NCBI GenBank assembly: GCA_016795565.1
Contig: JAEUGW010000014.1
Span: 1 to 64,000, forward strand
Direction: 5' to 3'
Length of the DNA: 64,000 bases
Source: Opitutaceae bacterium
GTDB lineage: Bacteria > Verrucomicrobiota > Verrucomicrobiia > Opitutales > Opitutaceae
In this document: positions 15,399 through 26,619 of the stretch, one piece after another
Position numbering within the stretch: the stretch's first letter is position 1
Layout: each line of letters starts with the position of its first letter
Notes under the pieces: model-generated
The model's database searches: none
What the model saw: only the letters and a program-made list of their open reading frames with translations
Told to the model about the DNA's origin: nothing
Translations under genes and position numbers: made by a program

Positions 15399-17501
15399 TC
15401 AGCCGATGCCCATCTTGAATCCGCGCTTCATTTGTTGGAATTGGGTGGTCTGAGGCTCCGCTGGCAACTCCGCCAGTCGACGCATCTTCCGCAGGCTGAA
15501 ATAGTGCACGGCATCGGCTTCCTTGAGCCCGCGCAGGAATTCCTGAATTTCCGGGATGAGTTTGATGAGCTTCAGATGATGGGTGACCGACCCCGGAGCA
15601 ATGTGCTCCCGCTTTGCGATGGCTTGCTTCTCCAAGGTCGGATCGCGTTGCAGCTCCCGGTGCCAGGCAACCGCGCGATGGATGGGATGACGCGGAGTTT
15701 CGCTGCGCTGCGGGGTTTTCGCCACCACGGGAAGAACCCGGTGCTCGAATGGAGCGAAGATGATGGAGGCGCCGAACGCACCCTGATTGCCGAGCCTCGC
15801 CTTCATTGACAGGCCAAGCGTGCGTTGCCTCGGCGCAACGGTATGGCGCAGCCCGTCACCGACGATGACCTTCTGTTCCATTCCCTCGACCAATTCCGGG
15901 ATGTGGACCTTGATCTCAAGCTGGAGAGGACGTTGCGGCGCACCGTGGCCAACCTCGCGGCCCGCGCGAATATCGATCCGTTCGATAAGCAGGGAAACAA
16001 GCTGCTTTTGTTCTTCCGGCTTCATCCGGGGAAGCAGCTCCCCGAGCCGGTCAATGGCGGCGAGAATCCGTTTCTCATTGAGCATTGCCTCGTCGCACCC
16101 GCGCAAGTCCTGCCGCACTTGCTCCCGTTTCACGATCAGTTCCTGCCGCCGCTCTCGCAGGGTCAGCACGCGCTGCTTCAGTTCCTCGCCGAGCAGGTCG
16201 GCGCCACCGGCAGCAATAGCCTCGACGAGGTTCTCCACCTGCCGGTTGATTTCCGTCAGCGCCTTCTCGGTGTCGGCAAGCGAGGTTCGCAACGGCTCCC
16301 GGTCGATACGCTGACTCGAACGCGAATCCGCGAGGGCGGTGCGCGTGACCTCCGGGTGTTGACCCAGCTTGGTCAGGAACCCCAATACCACTGATTCCAA
16401 AGCACCCGCCGCAATGCGGCCAACCGGGCAGCTCTGGTCGCGGCTTTTCCGCACCACCTGCCCGCAATCGTAGTAGCGATACGGTCGCCCTGCCGGGTCC
16501 TTCTTTCCGCTGTCATGAGGGATCAGTGCGCGCTGGCAGTGCGCGCAGAAAACCACGCCCTTGAGGATGTGGCCGTGCCTGTCGCGTTCCACGATGACCG
16601 ATGGGCGCTCGCGGGGTGGGAGCGTCTTGACGGCCGCGTTGGCCCGCTCCCATACATCGGCCTTTACCAACGCTTCGTGCCGGCCGGCATATTCTTCGCC
16701 TCCAAATCGGATGCACCCGCGATATATCGGGTTGGTCAGAATGAGGCGCAAGCCATCGCTCCGAAAATGGTTACCCCCGACTGGCAGAGAAGTCCCATCC
16801 CGTCGCGCGAAAATGCGAGGCTTCGTCCGGTGGCCCTCGGCGTTTAGGGCGTTGGCGATGTCGGTGAGGGGAACGAGTTGCGCCGCTTGTTCGAATACTC
16901 TCCGCACCAGCGCAGCTTCCGCGGCATTCGGAGTGAGCTTTTGGGTGTTCAGGTCATAGTCGTAGCCCAGGGGGACCATGCCACCGTTCCAGATGCCGCG
17001 CCTGGCCTGTTCCCTCAGTTTGATGCGGACCTTTTTGGCAACGTTCCGCCGTTCAAAGTCGGAAACGGCCATGATAATGTTATTCTTCAGGCGTCCCTCC
17101 GGCTCGCTCTCGGAAATGTCCTCCGTGGCGCTGACCAACTCGCATCCGTGCTTTTGCAGGAATGCGCGAAACGGACCGAATTCGTCAATGTTGCGCGACA
17201 ATCTCTCCAGCTTGAATACGACCAACACCTTGACCTCTCCCGCCTCGATCAGGCGTTTGAGCGCCTGAATCCCAGGCCGGTTCATGGTGCCACCGGAATA
17301 GGCCGCATCGGTCAGACATGCGACTTCATGCCAGCCCTTGGTCCGGCTTATCACGTCACGGCAAACGGCGGCTTGGTTGTCGCAGGAATCGAAGCGTCCG
17401 CCCACCTGATCGTCCGTCGAAACACGCGCATAGATTGCCGCCGGAAGGGACCGAACGGGAATTGCGCTGGAAGTCTGGGGGCGGGGAGGAGTCGCGGGCA
17501 T
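15399..17501 (-). CDS. Large serine recombinase (integrase)
   Basis: This 700-residue protein has an N-terminal resolvase domain with the catalytic serine at about residue 28 (AAIYARVSTDDQ) and LEGLSR-like FKLERLSRNIDEFGPF near 105. A recombinase domain follows (about 175-290). A zinc ribbon comes next (VVFCAHCQRAL near 325 and YYDCGQ about 25 residues later), then a long coiled coil (about 400-500). The extra ~170-residue C-terminal extension is unusual and includes KREHIAPGSVTHHLKLIKLI, resembling a helix-turn-helix. Large serine recombinases catalyse directional attP x attB integration. It is transcribed away from the tRNA-Asn end, with repeat-rich DNA just upstream. Confidence 0.9.
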   Translation of the reverse strand: MPATPPRPQTSSAIPVRSLPAAIYARVSTDDQVGGRFDSCDNQAAVCRDVISRTKGWHEVACLTDAAYSGGTMNRPGIQALKRLIEAGEVKVLVVFKLERLSRNIDEFGPFRAFLQKHGCELVSATEDISESEPEGRLKNNIIMAVSDFERRNVAKKVRIKLREQARRGIWNGGMVPLGYDYDLNTQKLTPNAAEAALVRRVFEQAAQLVPLTDIANALNAEGHRTKPRIFARRDGTSLPVGGNHFRSDGLRLILTNPIYRGCIRFGGEEYAGRHEALVKADVWERANAAVKTLPPRERPSVIVERDRHGHILKGVVFCAHCQRALIPHDSGKKDPAGRPYRYYDCGQVVRKSRDQSCPVGRIAAGALESVVLGFLTKLGQHPEVTRTALADSRSSQRIDREPLRTSLADTEKALTEINRQVENLVEAIAAGGADLLGEELKQRVLTLRERRQELIVKREQVRQDLRGCDEAMLNEKRILAAIDRLGELLPRMKPEEQKQLVSLLIERIDIRAGREVGHGAPQRPLQLEIKVHIPELVEGMEQKVIVGDGLRHTVAPRQRTLGLSMKARLGNQGAFGASIIFAPFEHRVLPVVAKTPQRSETPRHPIHRAVAWHRELQRDPTLEKQAIAKREHIAPGSVTHHLKLIKLIPEIQEFLRGLKEADAVHYFSLRKMRRLAELPAEPQTTQFQQMKRGFKMGIG

Positions 17502-17803
17502 CTTGCCGATTTTCGACCGGCAAGGTGTTGGGTTCGCCGCTCAAGAAATCATGCGAGAAAGCTAGTTTCTGATCGATGTGCTGCAAGCGTCAGCAGTTGC
17601 ACGGCAGCGTTGTCTAAGCCCGATCCATTTTAACACCCGCGACGATTTCTAATCGAAACCCGAAAAAATCCGGCGCACGAAAGGGCTCAAACACGAACTT
17701 TAAGCCTGTGTGTTAAAATGGGATTTCGATTCAAACCATGGTTGGCGTGGAACTTACGCAGTCATTTTAACACTCCGCGTAAAGTTCGTGTCGCCAATCA
17801 AGA
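17502..17803. other. Gene-free junction between recombinase and tRNA-Asn
   Basis: About 300 bases with lower GC than the flanks and no open frame of note. It holds a pair of inverted 29-30-bp repeats (17691-17720 and 17763-17791) and a third partial copy (17626-17641). It probably includes the recombinase promoter and may include one attachment site. No sequence copy at the other end could be identified by eye. Confidence 0.5.
17691..17791. repeat. Imperfect inverted repeat, candidate attachment or regulatory site
   Basis: The left arm (17691-17720) reads acacgaacttta, eight variable bases, then tgttaaaatg. The right arm (17763-17791) is its inverse with seven variable bases. The two arms are 42 bases apart. 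The motif cattttaacac plus ccgcg recurs in direct orientation at 17626-17641. Its position next to a serine recombinase suggests recombinase or repressor binding. Confidence 0.5.
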
Positions 17804-17878
<75 letters not shown>

Positions 17879-18071
17879 ACGTGGCTCCCGAAAGGGAACG
17901 GCCAAAAAGAGGTTCGCTTAAGGGCTTGTCAACATCGCTCTCCTGTAAAAAGGCACAATTCTCCCTCTGGGGGCAAAGTTTTGGTTGCATCGCCCCAACT
18001 CGGCCGGTCAACTCGGCACCCTTTTCCATTACGCCTGCCTCCAATTCCGGAGTCACAGGGGGAACGAAACC

Positions 18072-18824
18072 ATGAAAAAATACCAGCTTACTGTCACGAC
18101 GCGCGAAGGCACCGGCCGCAGCGCTTCCCGCCGCCTCCGCAAGGCCGAGAAGATCCCCGCGATTCTCTACGGCAAGCACACGAAACCCGAGAGCCTGGCC
18201 ATCAGCGCGCCGGAGTTTGTGAAGCTCCGCAAGGAAATCGCCGGCCAAGCCGCCCTCATCGAGCTCAAGCGCGAGGCCGGCCCCACCGCGCTCTCCTTCC
18301 TCCAGGAGATCCAGCGCGATGCGATCACCGACAAGTATCTCCACCTCGACCTGCATGAGGTGAAGACCGACGAGAAGTTCGAGATCCGCGTCCCCGTGCG
18401 CATCGTCGGCGAGGCCGCCGGCGTCAAGGTGGGCGGCGGCATCCTCGAGACCTCGTCCTTCCAGCTGCGCATCCGCTGCTTGCCGAAGGACCTGCCCAAC
18501 CTCATCGAGGTGGACGTTTCGGCGGTCGAACTGGGCCAGACCGTGCACGTGAGCGACATGAAGCCGCTGCCCGGCGTCGAATTCCTTGATCAAGGCAACC
18601 AGCCGGTCGTCTCCTGTGTCGAGCCGCCGGCCGAGGAAGTCGCCGCGACCCCCGAGGCCGCCGCTGCTCCGGCCGACGGTGCCGCCGCTCCGGCTGCGGG
18701 TGCCGCCGCCGCTCCGGCTGCCGCGGGCGACGCCAAGGCCGCCGCTCCGGCGGCCAAGGGCGATGCCAAGGCCGCCGCCCCGGCTGCGGGCGCCAAGCCC
18801 GCCGCCGCTCCGGCCAAGAAGTGA
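18072..18824 (+). CDS. rplY: 50S ribosomal protein L25 (CTC family)
   Basis: The 250-residue protein belongs to the long CTC form of L25, which binds 5S rRNA. The N-terminal L25 domain (residues 1-90) has GTGRSASRRLRKAEKIPAIL and the C-terminal TL5-like domain (about 95-190) has PVRIVGEAAGVKVGGGIL. A low-complexity Ala/Pro/Lys tail (about 195-250) contains two copies of GDAKAAAPAA. The start ATG at 18072 follows a cagggggaac ribosome-binding region. The gene heads a run of translation and replication genes; pth follows after 59 bases, as is common. Confidence 0.92.
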   Translation: MKKYQLTVTTREGTGRSASRRLRKAEKIPAILYGKHTKPESLAISAPEFVKLRKEIAGQAALIELKREAGPTALSFLQEIQRDAITDKYLHLDLHEVKTDEKFEIRVPVRIVGEAAGVKVGGGILETSSFQLRIRCLPKDLPNLIEVDVSAVELGQTVHVSDMKPLPGVEFLDQGNQPVVSCVEPPAEEVAATPEAAAAPADGAAAPAAGAAAAPAAAGDAKAAAPAAKGDAKAAAPAAGAKPAAAPAKK

Positions 18825-18883
18825 TTTCATCCCCCGGGTCGCGCGTCCGCGCGCGGCCCGTTTTGCACGCTGTTCTTTGAGTC

Positions 18884-19483
18884 ATGTCCGTCACGCTGAT
18901 CGCTGGACTGGGCAACCCCGGGCGCGAATACGCCGCCACCCGCCACAACCTCGGTTTCACCGTCGTTGATGCGCTGGCGGCAGCCGAAGGCCTCAAGTGG
19001 AAATCAGAAAGCCGCTTTGAGGCCGAGACCGCCCGCTGGGATGTCCGCCCCGGGGTCACGCGACTCCTCGTCAAGCCGACGACCTTCATGAATGACAGCG
19101 GCCGCGCCCTGCGCGGCCTGCTCGCCTTTCACAAGGCCGCCGTCAGCGACCTCATAGTGGCCTACGACGATCTCACGATCGGCACGGGCACCGTGAAGGT
19201 GTCGGTCACCGGCAGCGCCGGCGGCCACAACGGGGTCGCCAGCCTGCTCGAGCACCTCGGCAGCGGCTTCGTCCGCTACCGGCTCGGCATCAACGAGCCC
19301 CGCCCGGCGGGGATGGACATCAAGGACTTCGTGCTCGGAAAATTTTCCAAAGAACAAACCCATATCATCGACCAAAAACTAACCTCCTTCGTGGACGGCC
19401 TCCGCCTGCTCATCAACCGCGGGCCCGCCGAAGCCATGAACATCCTCAATCGCCGAGACCATCATGAGCCAGAACAAGCGTAA
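18884..19483 (+). CDS. pth: Peptidyl-tRNA hydrolase
   Basis: This 199-residue enzyme releases tRNA from stalled peptidyl-tRNAs in the cytoplasm. The signature GLGNPGREYAATRHNLGF at the N-terminus carries the catalytic His and binding Asn. KPTTFMNDSG (near residue 65), YDDLTIGTGTVKV (near 95) and GSAGGHNGVASL (near 109) complete the active site. Length matches the family. It overlaps the rpsF start by 20 bases, so the two genes are likely translationally coupled. Confidence 0.95.
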   Translation: MSVTLIAGLGNPGREYAATRHNLGFTVVDALAAAEGLKWKSESRFEAETARWDVRPGVTRLLVKPTTFMNDSGRALRGLLAFHKAAVSDLIVAYDDLTIGTGTVKVSVTGSAGGHNGVASLLEHLGSGFVRYRLGINEPRPAGMDIKDFVLGKFSKEQTHIIDQKLTSFVDGLRLLINRGPAEAMNILNRRDHHEPEQA

Positions 19484-19760
19484 CTACAAAGCCTCCTTCA
19501 TCCTCGACAACCGCGGCAAGGAAGACTCCGTCGAGACCATCATCGAGGGCGTGAAGAAGGAAATCGCCGCCGTGCAGGGCGAAGTCACCGCCGTCGAGAA
19601 CAACGGCCGCCGGGATTTTGCCCGCAAGACCGACGACCAGTTCCCCTCGGGCGTCTATATCCAGGTGAACTTCACCGCCCCGGCCAGCGCGCCGGCCCAG
19701 TTGCACGAGCGCCTGCGGCTCAACCAGACCGTTTACCGCGCGCTCGTCGAGAACGCCTGA
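19464..19760 (+). CDS. rpsF: 30S ribosomal protein S6
   Basis: The 98-residue protein matches S6, which pairs with S18 on the 30S platform. Features include YKASFILDNRG at the N-terminus, a central acidic helix (DSVETIIEGVKKEIAAV) and a C-terminal RLRLNQTVYRALVENA. The frame starts inside the 3' end of pth. It is followed by ssb and rplI, the usual companions, but rpsR is not present in between. Confidence 0.92.
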   Translation: MSQNKRNYKASFILDNRGKEDSVETIIEGVKKEIAAVQGEVTAVENNGRRDFARKTDDQFPSGVYIQVNFTAPASAPAQLHERLRLNQTVYRALVENA

Positions 19761-19789
19761 GTCGCGTCCCCGCGCCGCCCACCCCTCCC

Positions 19790-20257
19790 ATGGCCAATCT
19801 CAACAAAGTCATGCTCATCGGCAACCTGACGCGCGACCCGGAACTCCGGGTCACGCCGAAAGGCACCGCCATCTGCCAGTTCAGCCTGGCCGTGAACCGC
19901 AAGTTCAAGGACGAGAGCGGCGGCGAGCGCGAGGAGGTCACCTACGTGGACATCGAGGCCTGGAGCAAGCAGGGCGAGACGATCGCGAAATATTGCACCA
20001 AGGGCCGCCCGCTCTTCGTCGAGGGCCGCCTGCGCCTCGACCAGTGGGAGGACAAGAACACCAAGGAAAAGCGCAGCCGCATGAAGGTGGTGCTCGAGAA
20101 TTTCCAGTTCCTCGGCAGCGGCCGCAGCGACGGGGCCGCGTCCGGCGGTGGCGAGGGTGGGGAAGCCCGCTCCTACGCCCCCCGCGCCACCAGCACCCCC
20201 CGGCCCGCCACGCCGCCGGCCGCCCAGGAAAGCATCGATGAAGACGTGCCGTTCTGA
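19790..20257 (+). CDS. ssb: Single-stranded DNA-binding protein
   Basis: A 155-residue SSB with a standard OB-fold (residues 1-110: NLNKVMLIGNLTRDPELRVT and FVEGRLRLDQWEDKN). A flexible Gly/Ala/Pro-rich linker follows, then the acidic partner-binding tip ESIDEDVPF. It coats single-stranded DNA in replication, recombination and repair. It sits 29 bases after rpsF in a probable operon with rplI. Confidence 0.95.
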   Translation: MANLNKVMLIGNLTRDPELRVTPKGTAICQFSLAVNRKFKDESGGEREEVTYVDIEAWSKQGETIAKYCTKGRPLFVEGRLRLDQWEDKNTKEKRSRMKVVLENFQFLGSGRSDGAASGGGEGGEARSYAPRATSTPRPATPPAAQESIDEDVPF

Positions 20258-20304
20258 GCCCGCCGCCTCCGCACTTTAAACCAAACTCAAACTAGATTCC
20301 GATC

Positions 20305-20784
20305 ATGGCTAACAACGAAGTTCTCCTCCTCAAACCGGTCGACGGCCTTGGTGCCGAAGGCGACCAGGTCAAAGTCCGCGCCGGCTACGCGCGCAATTTC
20401 CTCCTGCCCCAGGGCAAGGCGGTGCCGCTCACGCAGGCCAACCGCAAACACGTCGAGGCCCTGAAGAAGGCCCGCGGCCTCCGTGAGGCCAAGGAACTGG
20501 ACGGGGCCCAGGCCCTCGCCAAGCAGATCGCCAAGGCCGGCATCGCCATCGCCGTGAAGACCGGCGAGGGCGGCAAGCTGTTCGGCGCCGTCACGGCGAA
20601 CGACATCCACGAGAAGCTGGCCGCCGCCGGCGTCACCGTGGAGAAGCGCCGCATCCACCTCGGCCAGCCGATCAAGACCCTCGGCAAGCACGAGGTGAAG
20701 ATCCGCCTGCACCCGGAGGTCAGCGTCGAACTCAGCTTCGACGTCGTCTCCGAGAACCCGATCGAGCCCGCCGCGACCGCCTGA
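20305..20784 (+). CDS. rplI: 50S ribosomal protein L9
   Basis: The 159-residue protein has the L9 N-terminal signature (VKVRAGYARNFLLPQGKAVP, residues about 20-40), the long connecting helix, and the C-terminal rRNA-binding domain with KLFGAVTANDI and IHLGQPIKTLGKHEV. Length is typical (about 150). A strong intrinsic terminator follows at 20804-20835, so this ends the rplY-pth-rpsF-ssb-rplI transcription unit. Confidence 0.95.
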   Translation: MANNEVLLLKPVDGLGAEGDQVKVRAGYARNFLLPQGKAVPLTQANRKHVEALKKARGLREAKELDGAQALAKQIAKAGIAIAVKTGEGGKLFGAVTANDIHEKLAAAGVTVEKRRIHLGQPIKTLGKHEVKIRLHPEVSVELSFDVVSENPIEPAATA

Positions 20785-20803
20785 ACGCGGCCACGCCCAA
20801 GCC

Positions 20804-20835
20804 AAGCTGCGGTGACACCATCGCAGCTTTTTTTT
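20804..20835 (+). terminator. Intrinsic terminator after rplI
   Basis: An 8-bp stem aagctgcg / cgcagctt with a 10-base loop is followed directly by eight T residues (20828-20835). It separates rplI from dnaB. Confidence 0.85.
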
Positions 20836-20947
20836 GCCCTGATGCCAACGTTCCCCACGCTCCGGTTGCTCACCGCCGCTTCCGAGAAATCTGCCAATAA
20901 CATAGGCTTGCCCCCGGGGCTTTCCCGCCGCGACATCTAATCCCCCA

Positions 20948-22352
<1,405 letters not shown>

Positions 22353-22372
<20 letters not shown>

Positions 22373-24791
22373 CCCGTTTGTGCGGGTTCTTCTCGCCGCT
22401 ATTCTCGTTGTTTCCGCTGTCACCGGCTTGCGGGCCCAGGCAGATCCGTCGGCCGCGCCAGCGGCCGCTCCGGCCGGCCCGGTTTACCGGGTGGGCACCA
22501 TCACGATCAAGTTCGTGGGCATGGCCAACATCAGCGAACAGATCGTGCGCGCCAACATGGCCTTGCGCGAAGACACCGACATGGATGAGGCGCTGCTCGA
22601 CCGCGACATCCGCTCGCTCTACAAGACCGGCCTCTTCGAGTTTATCGAGGTCAAGCGCGAGCAGGCCGCCGGCAACGTGGTGAACCTCGTTTTCGAGGTG
22701 ACCCCCAAGTTTCGTGTCCTGGCGGTGAGGTTCGAGGGGGCGAAGGCCTACAAGGACCGCCGCCTGACCAAGGAAATCAAGTCGGCGGCCAACGGCGCGC
22801 TGGATGAGCGGCAGATCAAGGAAGACGCCCAGAAAATCTACGAGTTCTACCAGAAGAGCGGCTACAACCAGGCGCAGGTGACCTACAGCATCGACCGCGA
22901 CCGCCAGAACGGCTTCGGCACCGTCACCTTCAAGATCCGCGAGGGTGCCCGGGTGAAGATCGCCGCCATCAATTTTGTCGGCAACGACCACGTCAAGGCC
23001 AAGAAGCTGCGCAAGGAGATGGAGACCAAGAAATGGCACCCGTTCTCCTGGCTCACGGGCGGCGGCCGGCTGAAGGACGATGAATTCGACGAGGACCTCG
23101 GCAAGCTGCGCGACTATTACAACGAGCAGGGTTACCTCGATGTCGAGATTGCCGAGGACAAGATCACCTTCGATTACCCGAAACCCGAACGCCTCGTCAT
23201 CACGATCCGCATCAACGAGGGCCGTCTCTACAAGATCGGCGACATCAGCTTCAAGGGGAACAAGGTTTACTCGGACAAGATCCTTCGCCTCGTGCCCCGG
23301 CAGAAGAAGGGCCAGACCTTCGTGCCCTCCAAGCTCGACAAGGACGTGGAGACGCTGGAGGAATTCTACGGCCAGGTCGGCTATCTCCAGACGCGCGTGC
23401 GGCTGGTGCGCAAGCCCAACCTCGCGACGGGCGACATCGACATCGAATACCAGGTCACCGAGAGCGAGAAATTCCAGGTCGAGTCGATCATCATCGAGGG
23501 CAACACCAAGACGAAGAGCATTGTCATCCTCCGCGAGCTCGTCCTCGGTCCCGGCGACGTCTTTGACTCGCTCCGGATGAAGATCAGCAAGCTGCGCCTC
23601 GAGAACACGCGCTTCTTCGAGGAGCCCGTCAACGTCACCGACGAGTCCACCAACATCCCCGGCCGCCGCAACCTGAAGATCTCGATCCGCGAGGCGCGCA
23701 CCGGCAACCTGACCTTTGGCGCGGGCTTCAGCTCGCTGGAGCGCGCGGTGGTCTTCGCCGAAATCACCCAGTCCAACTTCGATCTCTTCAACCGTCGCTC
23801 CTTCTTCCAGGGCGACGGCCAGAAGTTCCGCCTGCGCTTCCAGATCGGCTCGCAGTCCAGCGAGGTCATCCTGGCCTTCGAGGAACCCTACCTGCTCGAG
23901 CGGGAGCTGGCCCTCGGGTTCCAAGTTTACCGGCAGACCTCCGACTACAACAGCTCCTTCTACGAGGAAATCCGCACCGGCGGCGAGGTCTACCTGCGCA
24001 AGCGGCTGTTCAACTGGCTGGAGGGTCGCCTGGCCTACACCTACCAGATTGTCGGCATCGAGAACGTGGCGGCCTCGGCTCCGAACCAGATTCGCTTTGC
24101 CGAGGGCAACTCGACCACCTCCAAGGTGTCCCTCTCCCTCACCCAGGACTCGCGCGACAAGATCATCAACACCACGCGCGGCAACTACGGCACGCTCGAG
24201 CTGGGTGTGGCCGGCGGCCCGCTGGGCGGCGACAACAACTATTACAACCTGGAGTTCCGGGGCTCGAAATTCTTCCCGATCGCCGAGTTCCAGGAACAGG
24301 TGCTCGCCGTGCTCGGTCGCGCCGGCGTGGTGGACAGCTTCGGTGACAGCGACAAGCTCCAGACCCGCACCATCACCGATCCCACGACGGGCCTGCCGAT
24401 CACCAGCGCGCCTTTCCGGCCGGGTGTGCCGTTCTATGACCGCTACTTCCTCGGCGGGCCGCAGACCCTGCGCGGCTTCGAATTCCGCACCGTCGGGCCG
24501 AAGGATTCCTCCGGCGAGCCCACCGGCGGCAACACCTACGGCTTCCTCAGCTTGGAATACTCCATGGATATCGTGAAGCCGGTGCGCTTCGCCGTCTTCT
24601 ACGACGCCGGCTTCGTGAACGTCGATCCCTACGATTTCAGCCCGGCCGAATACAACGACAACTTCGGCTTCGGCCTCCGTCTCTTCGTGGCGGGCGCCCC
24701 GCTGAGCCTCGATTTCGGCATCCCGCTCACGGGGGACAAGTTCAACAAGAAAGGCTCGCAGTTTAATTTCTCCTTTGGCACCCGTTTCTAA
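22353..24791 (+). CDS. bamA: Outer-membrane assembly factor BamA
   Basis: An 812-residue outer-membrane protein that inserts beta-barrels. A signal peptide (residues 1-30, core VLLAAILVVSAVTGLRAQA) precedes five POTRA repeats (about 45-420) and a C-terminal 16-strand barrel ending in aromatic Phe (FSFGTRF). The lid-loop/motif-6 region contains FFLGG-like YFLGGPQTLRGFEFRTVG near residue 700. The TTG start at 22353 overlaps dnaB and gives a normal signal peptide; GTG at 22380 is an alternative. The order bamA-ompH-lpxD is widely conserved. Confidence 0.94.
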
Positions 24792-24813
24792 TCCGTCAAC
24801 CTCCACCGCAATT

Positions 24814-25497
24814 ATGAACAAGCTGCTCCGTCCCCTCCTGGCCATGGCTGCCCTGGCCGCCAGTTCCACCGCCCTGCTCGCCCAGCCGGCGGTGAAGCTG
24901 ATCACCGTCGACATCGGCAAGGTCTTCGACGGCCACTACAAATCCGAAGAGGCCAACGCCAAGTTCCGCGACGCGGAGCAAAAAGCGCGCGAGCAGGCCG
25001 AGGAGCTCCGCAAGCAGGGCCAGACCATGGTGGACGAATACAAGGAGCTGGCCGAGCAGGCGAAGAACACCCTGCTGAACGCCGATGCCCGGACCAAGGC
25101 CGAGCAGGCCGCCCAGAAGAAGCTCGAGGAGATCCAGCGCAAGCAGGCCGACCTGCAGGGCTTCCTGCAGAACACCCAGAACTCGCTCTCGCAGCGCATC
25201 GCCACCCACCGCGACCTGCTGCTGGAGGAAATCACCAAGACCGTGAATGAAATCGCCCGCCGCAAGGGCGCCACGCTGGTGCTCGACAAGTCCGGCCCTT
25301 CCGCCTTCCGCATCCCGGTCGTGCTCTACGCCGACCCGGCCTACGACATCACCGACGAGGTGCTGGCCGAGGTGAACAAGGACCGCCCGGCGGCGACCAC
25401 CGCCGCCAAGCCGGCCGCGCCGGCGACCACGGCCCCGGCGGCCGGCTTCACGGTGCCGAATGTCAGCAAGCCCGCCGACCCGGCCAAGAAGCCGTAA
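24814..25497 (+). CDS. skp: OmpH/Skp-family periplasmic chaperone
   Basis: The 227-residue product has a signal peptide ([20 protein letters not shown], then LLAQ) and a central long coiled coil (about residues 45-140) typical of Skp tentacles. A compact strand-helix body is formed by [18 protein letters not shown] and the segment around [11 protein letters not shown] Pro/Ala/Thr-rich tail (about 190-227) is an extension relative to E. coli Skp. It escorts unfolded outer-membrane proteins to BamA, its neighbour. A terminator follows at once. Confidence 0.88.
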   Translation: MNKLLRPLLAMAALAASSTALLAQPAVKLITVDIGKVFDGHYKSEEANAKFRDAEQKAREQAEELRKQGQTMVDEYKELAEQAKNTLLNADARTKAEQAAQKKLEEIQRKQADLQGFLQNTQNSLSQRIATHRDLLLEEITKTVNEIARRKGATLVLDKSGPSAFRIPVVLYADPAYDITDEVLAEVNKDRPAATTAAKPAAPATTAPAAGFTVPNVSKPADPAKKP

Positions 25498-25508
25498 GAA
25501 ACCTTGCC

Positions 25509-25538
25509 AAGCCCTGTTCCTGCGAACAGGGCTTTTTT
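25509..25538 (+). terminator. Intrinsic terminator after ompH/skp
   Basis: An 11-bp perfect stem, aagccctgttc / gaacagggctt, with a 4-base loop is followed by a run of six T. It ends seven bases before the lpxD start, so lpxD expression must come from readthrough or a promoter inside ompH. Confidence 0.88.
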
Positions 25539-25544
25539 GTGCCC

Positions 25545-26576
25545 ATGCAGGTCGCCTACACACCCGCTGAAATCGCCGCCATGGTCGGCGCGCAACGCTC
25601 GGTCGGGACCACCGCCCAGACGATTCGCGACATCGCCTCGCTGACGGCGGCGCGCGCCGGCGACCTGTCCTTCCTCGGCAATGCCAAATACCGGTCGCAG
25701 GTGGCGGGCAGCGCGGCCTCGGTCCTGCTGTTGCCCTTGGATTACGTGGGCGAGCCCCGGCCGGATCAGGTCCTCCTCTTCGTCGAGAATCCCTCGGTGG
25801 CCCTGGCCCGGGTGTGCGCCCGCATCGCGCAGGCGCTTTGGCCCAAGCCGGCGCCGGGCATCCACCCGAGCGCGGTGGTGGCGGCGACCGCCCGGATACA
25901 TGCCACGGCGCACGTCGGCCCGCTTTGTGTCGTCGAGGACGGCGTGACCATCGGCCCCGGGAGCTTGCTGCAAGCCTCCGTCTTTGTCGGGCGCGATGCC
26001 CGCATCGGCGAAGGCTGCTGGGTGATGCCGGGGTGCGTGATTGCCGCCGGCTGTTCGCTCGCCAACCGGGTGCAGCTCCAGCCGGGCGTGGTCATCGGCG
26101 CGGATGGCTTTGGCTATGAGTTCGTCAAGGGTCGCCACGAGAAAATTCCGCAGATCGGCGTCGTGGCCATCGAGGATGACGTCGAGATCGGCGCCAATTC
26201 CACGATCGACCGCGCCCGGTTCAGCCGGACGGTCGTGGGGGAGGGCACCAAGATCGACAACCTGGTGCAGGTCGCGCACAACGTCGTCATCGGGAAACAC
26301 TGCATCCTCTGCTCCCAGGTCGGCATTTCCGGCAGCACCACCCTGGAGGATTACGTGATTCTGGGCGGCCAGGCCGGGGTGGGCGGCCACATTACCCTAG
26401 GCAAGGGCACCAAGGCCGGCGGCCGGGCCGGCATCGCCACCAGCACCGAGCCCGGCAGCTACCTCAACGGCAATCCCGCCATCCCCTACATGCTGGAACG
26501 CCGGATTGCGGTTCTCCAGCAGCGCCTCCCCGATCTCTTCAAGCGCGTCGCGGCGCTGGAGAAAGCCCCCGAATAG
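25545..26576 (+). CDS. lpxD: UDP-3-O-(3-hydroxyacyl)glucosamine N-acyltransferase
   Basis: This 343-residue enzyme adds the N-linked acyl chain to UDP-3-O-acyl-glucosamine in lipid A synthesis. An N-terminal uridine-binding domain (about 1-100) precedes a left-handed beta-helix of hexapeptide repeats. Within it lie [20 protein letters not shown] (near residue 175) and the catalytic-His region [13 protein letters not shown] (near 243). A C-terminal helix ends the trimer-forming protein. ATG 25545 is chosen; a GTG at 25539 in the same frame is possible. Its presence indicates LPS production. Confidence 0.93.
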   Translation: MQVAYTPAEIAAMVGAQRSVGTTAQTIRDIASLTAARAGDLSFLGNAKYRSQVAGSAASVLLLPLDYVGEPRPDQVLLFVENPSVALARVCARIAQALWPKPAPGIHPSAVVAATARIHATAHVGPLCVVEDGVTIGPGSLLQASVFVGRDARIGEGCWVMPGCVIAAGCSLANRVQLQPGVVIGADGFGYEFVKGRHEKIPQIGVVAIEDDVEIGANSTIDRARFSRTVVGEGTKIDNLVQVAHNVVIGKHCILCSQVGISGSTTLEDYVILGGQAGVGGHITLGKGTKAGGRAGIATSTEPGSYLNGNPAIPYMLERRIAVLQQRLPDLFKRVAALEKAPE

Positions 26577-26619
26577 CCTTTCCGCTTCCACCCATCTCCG
26601 TTACCACGCCTCCGCCACC

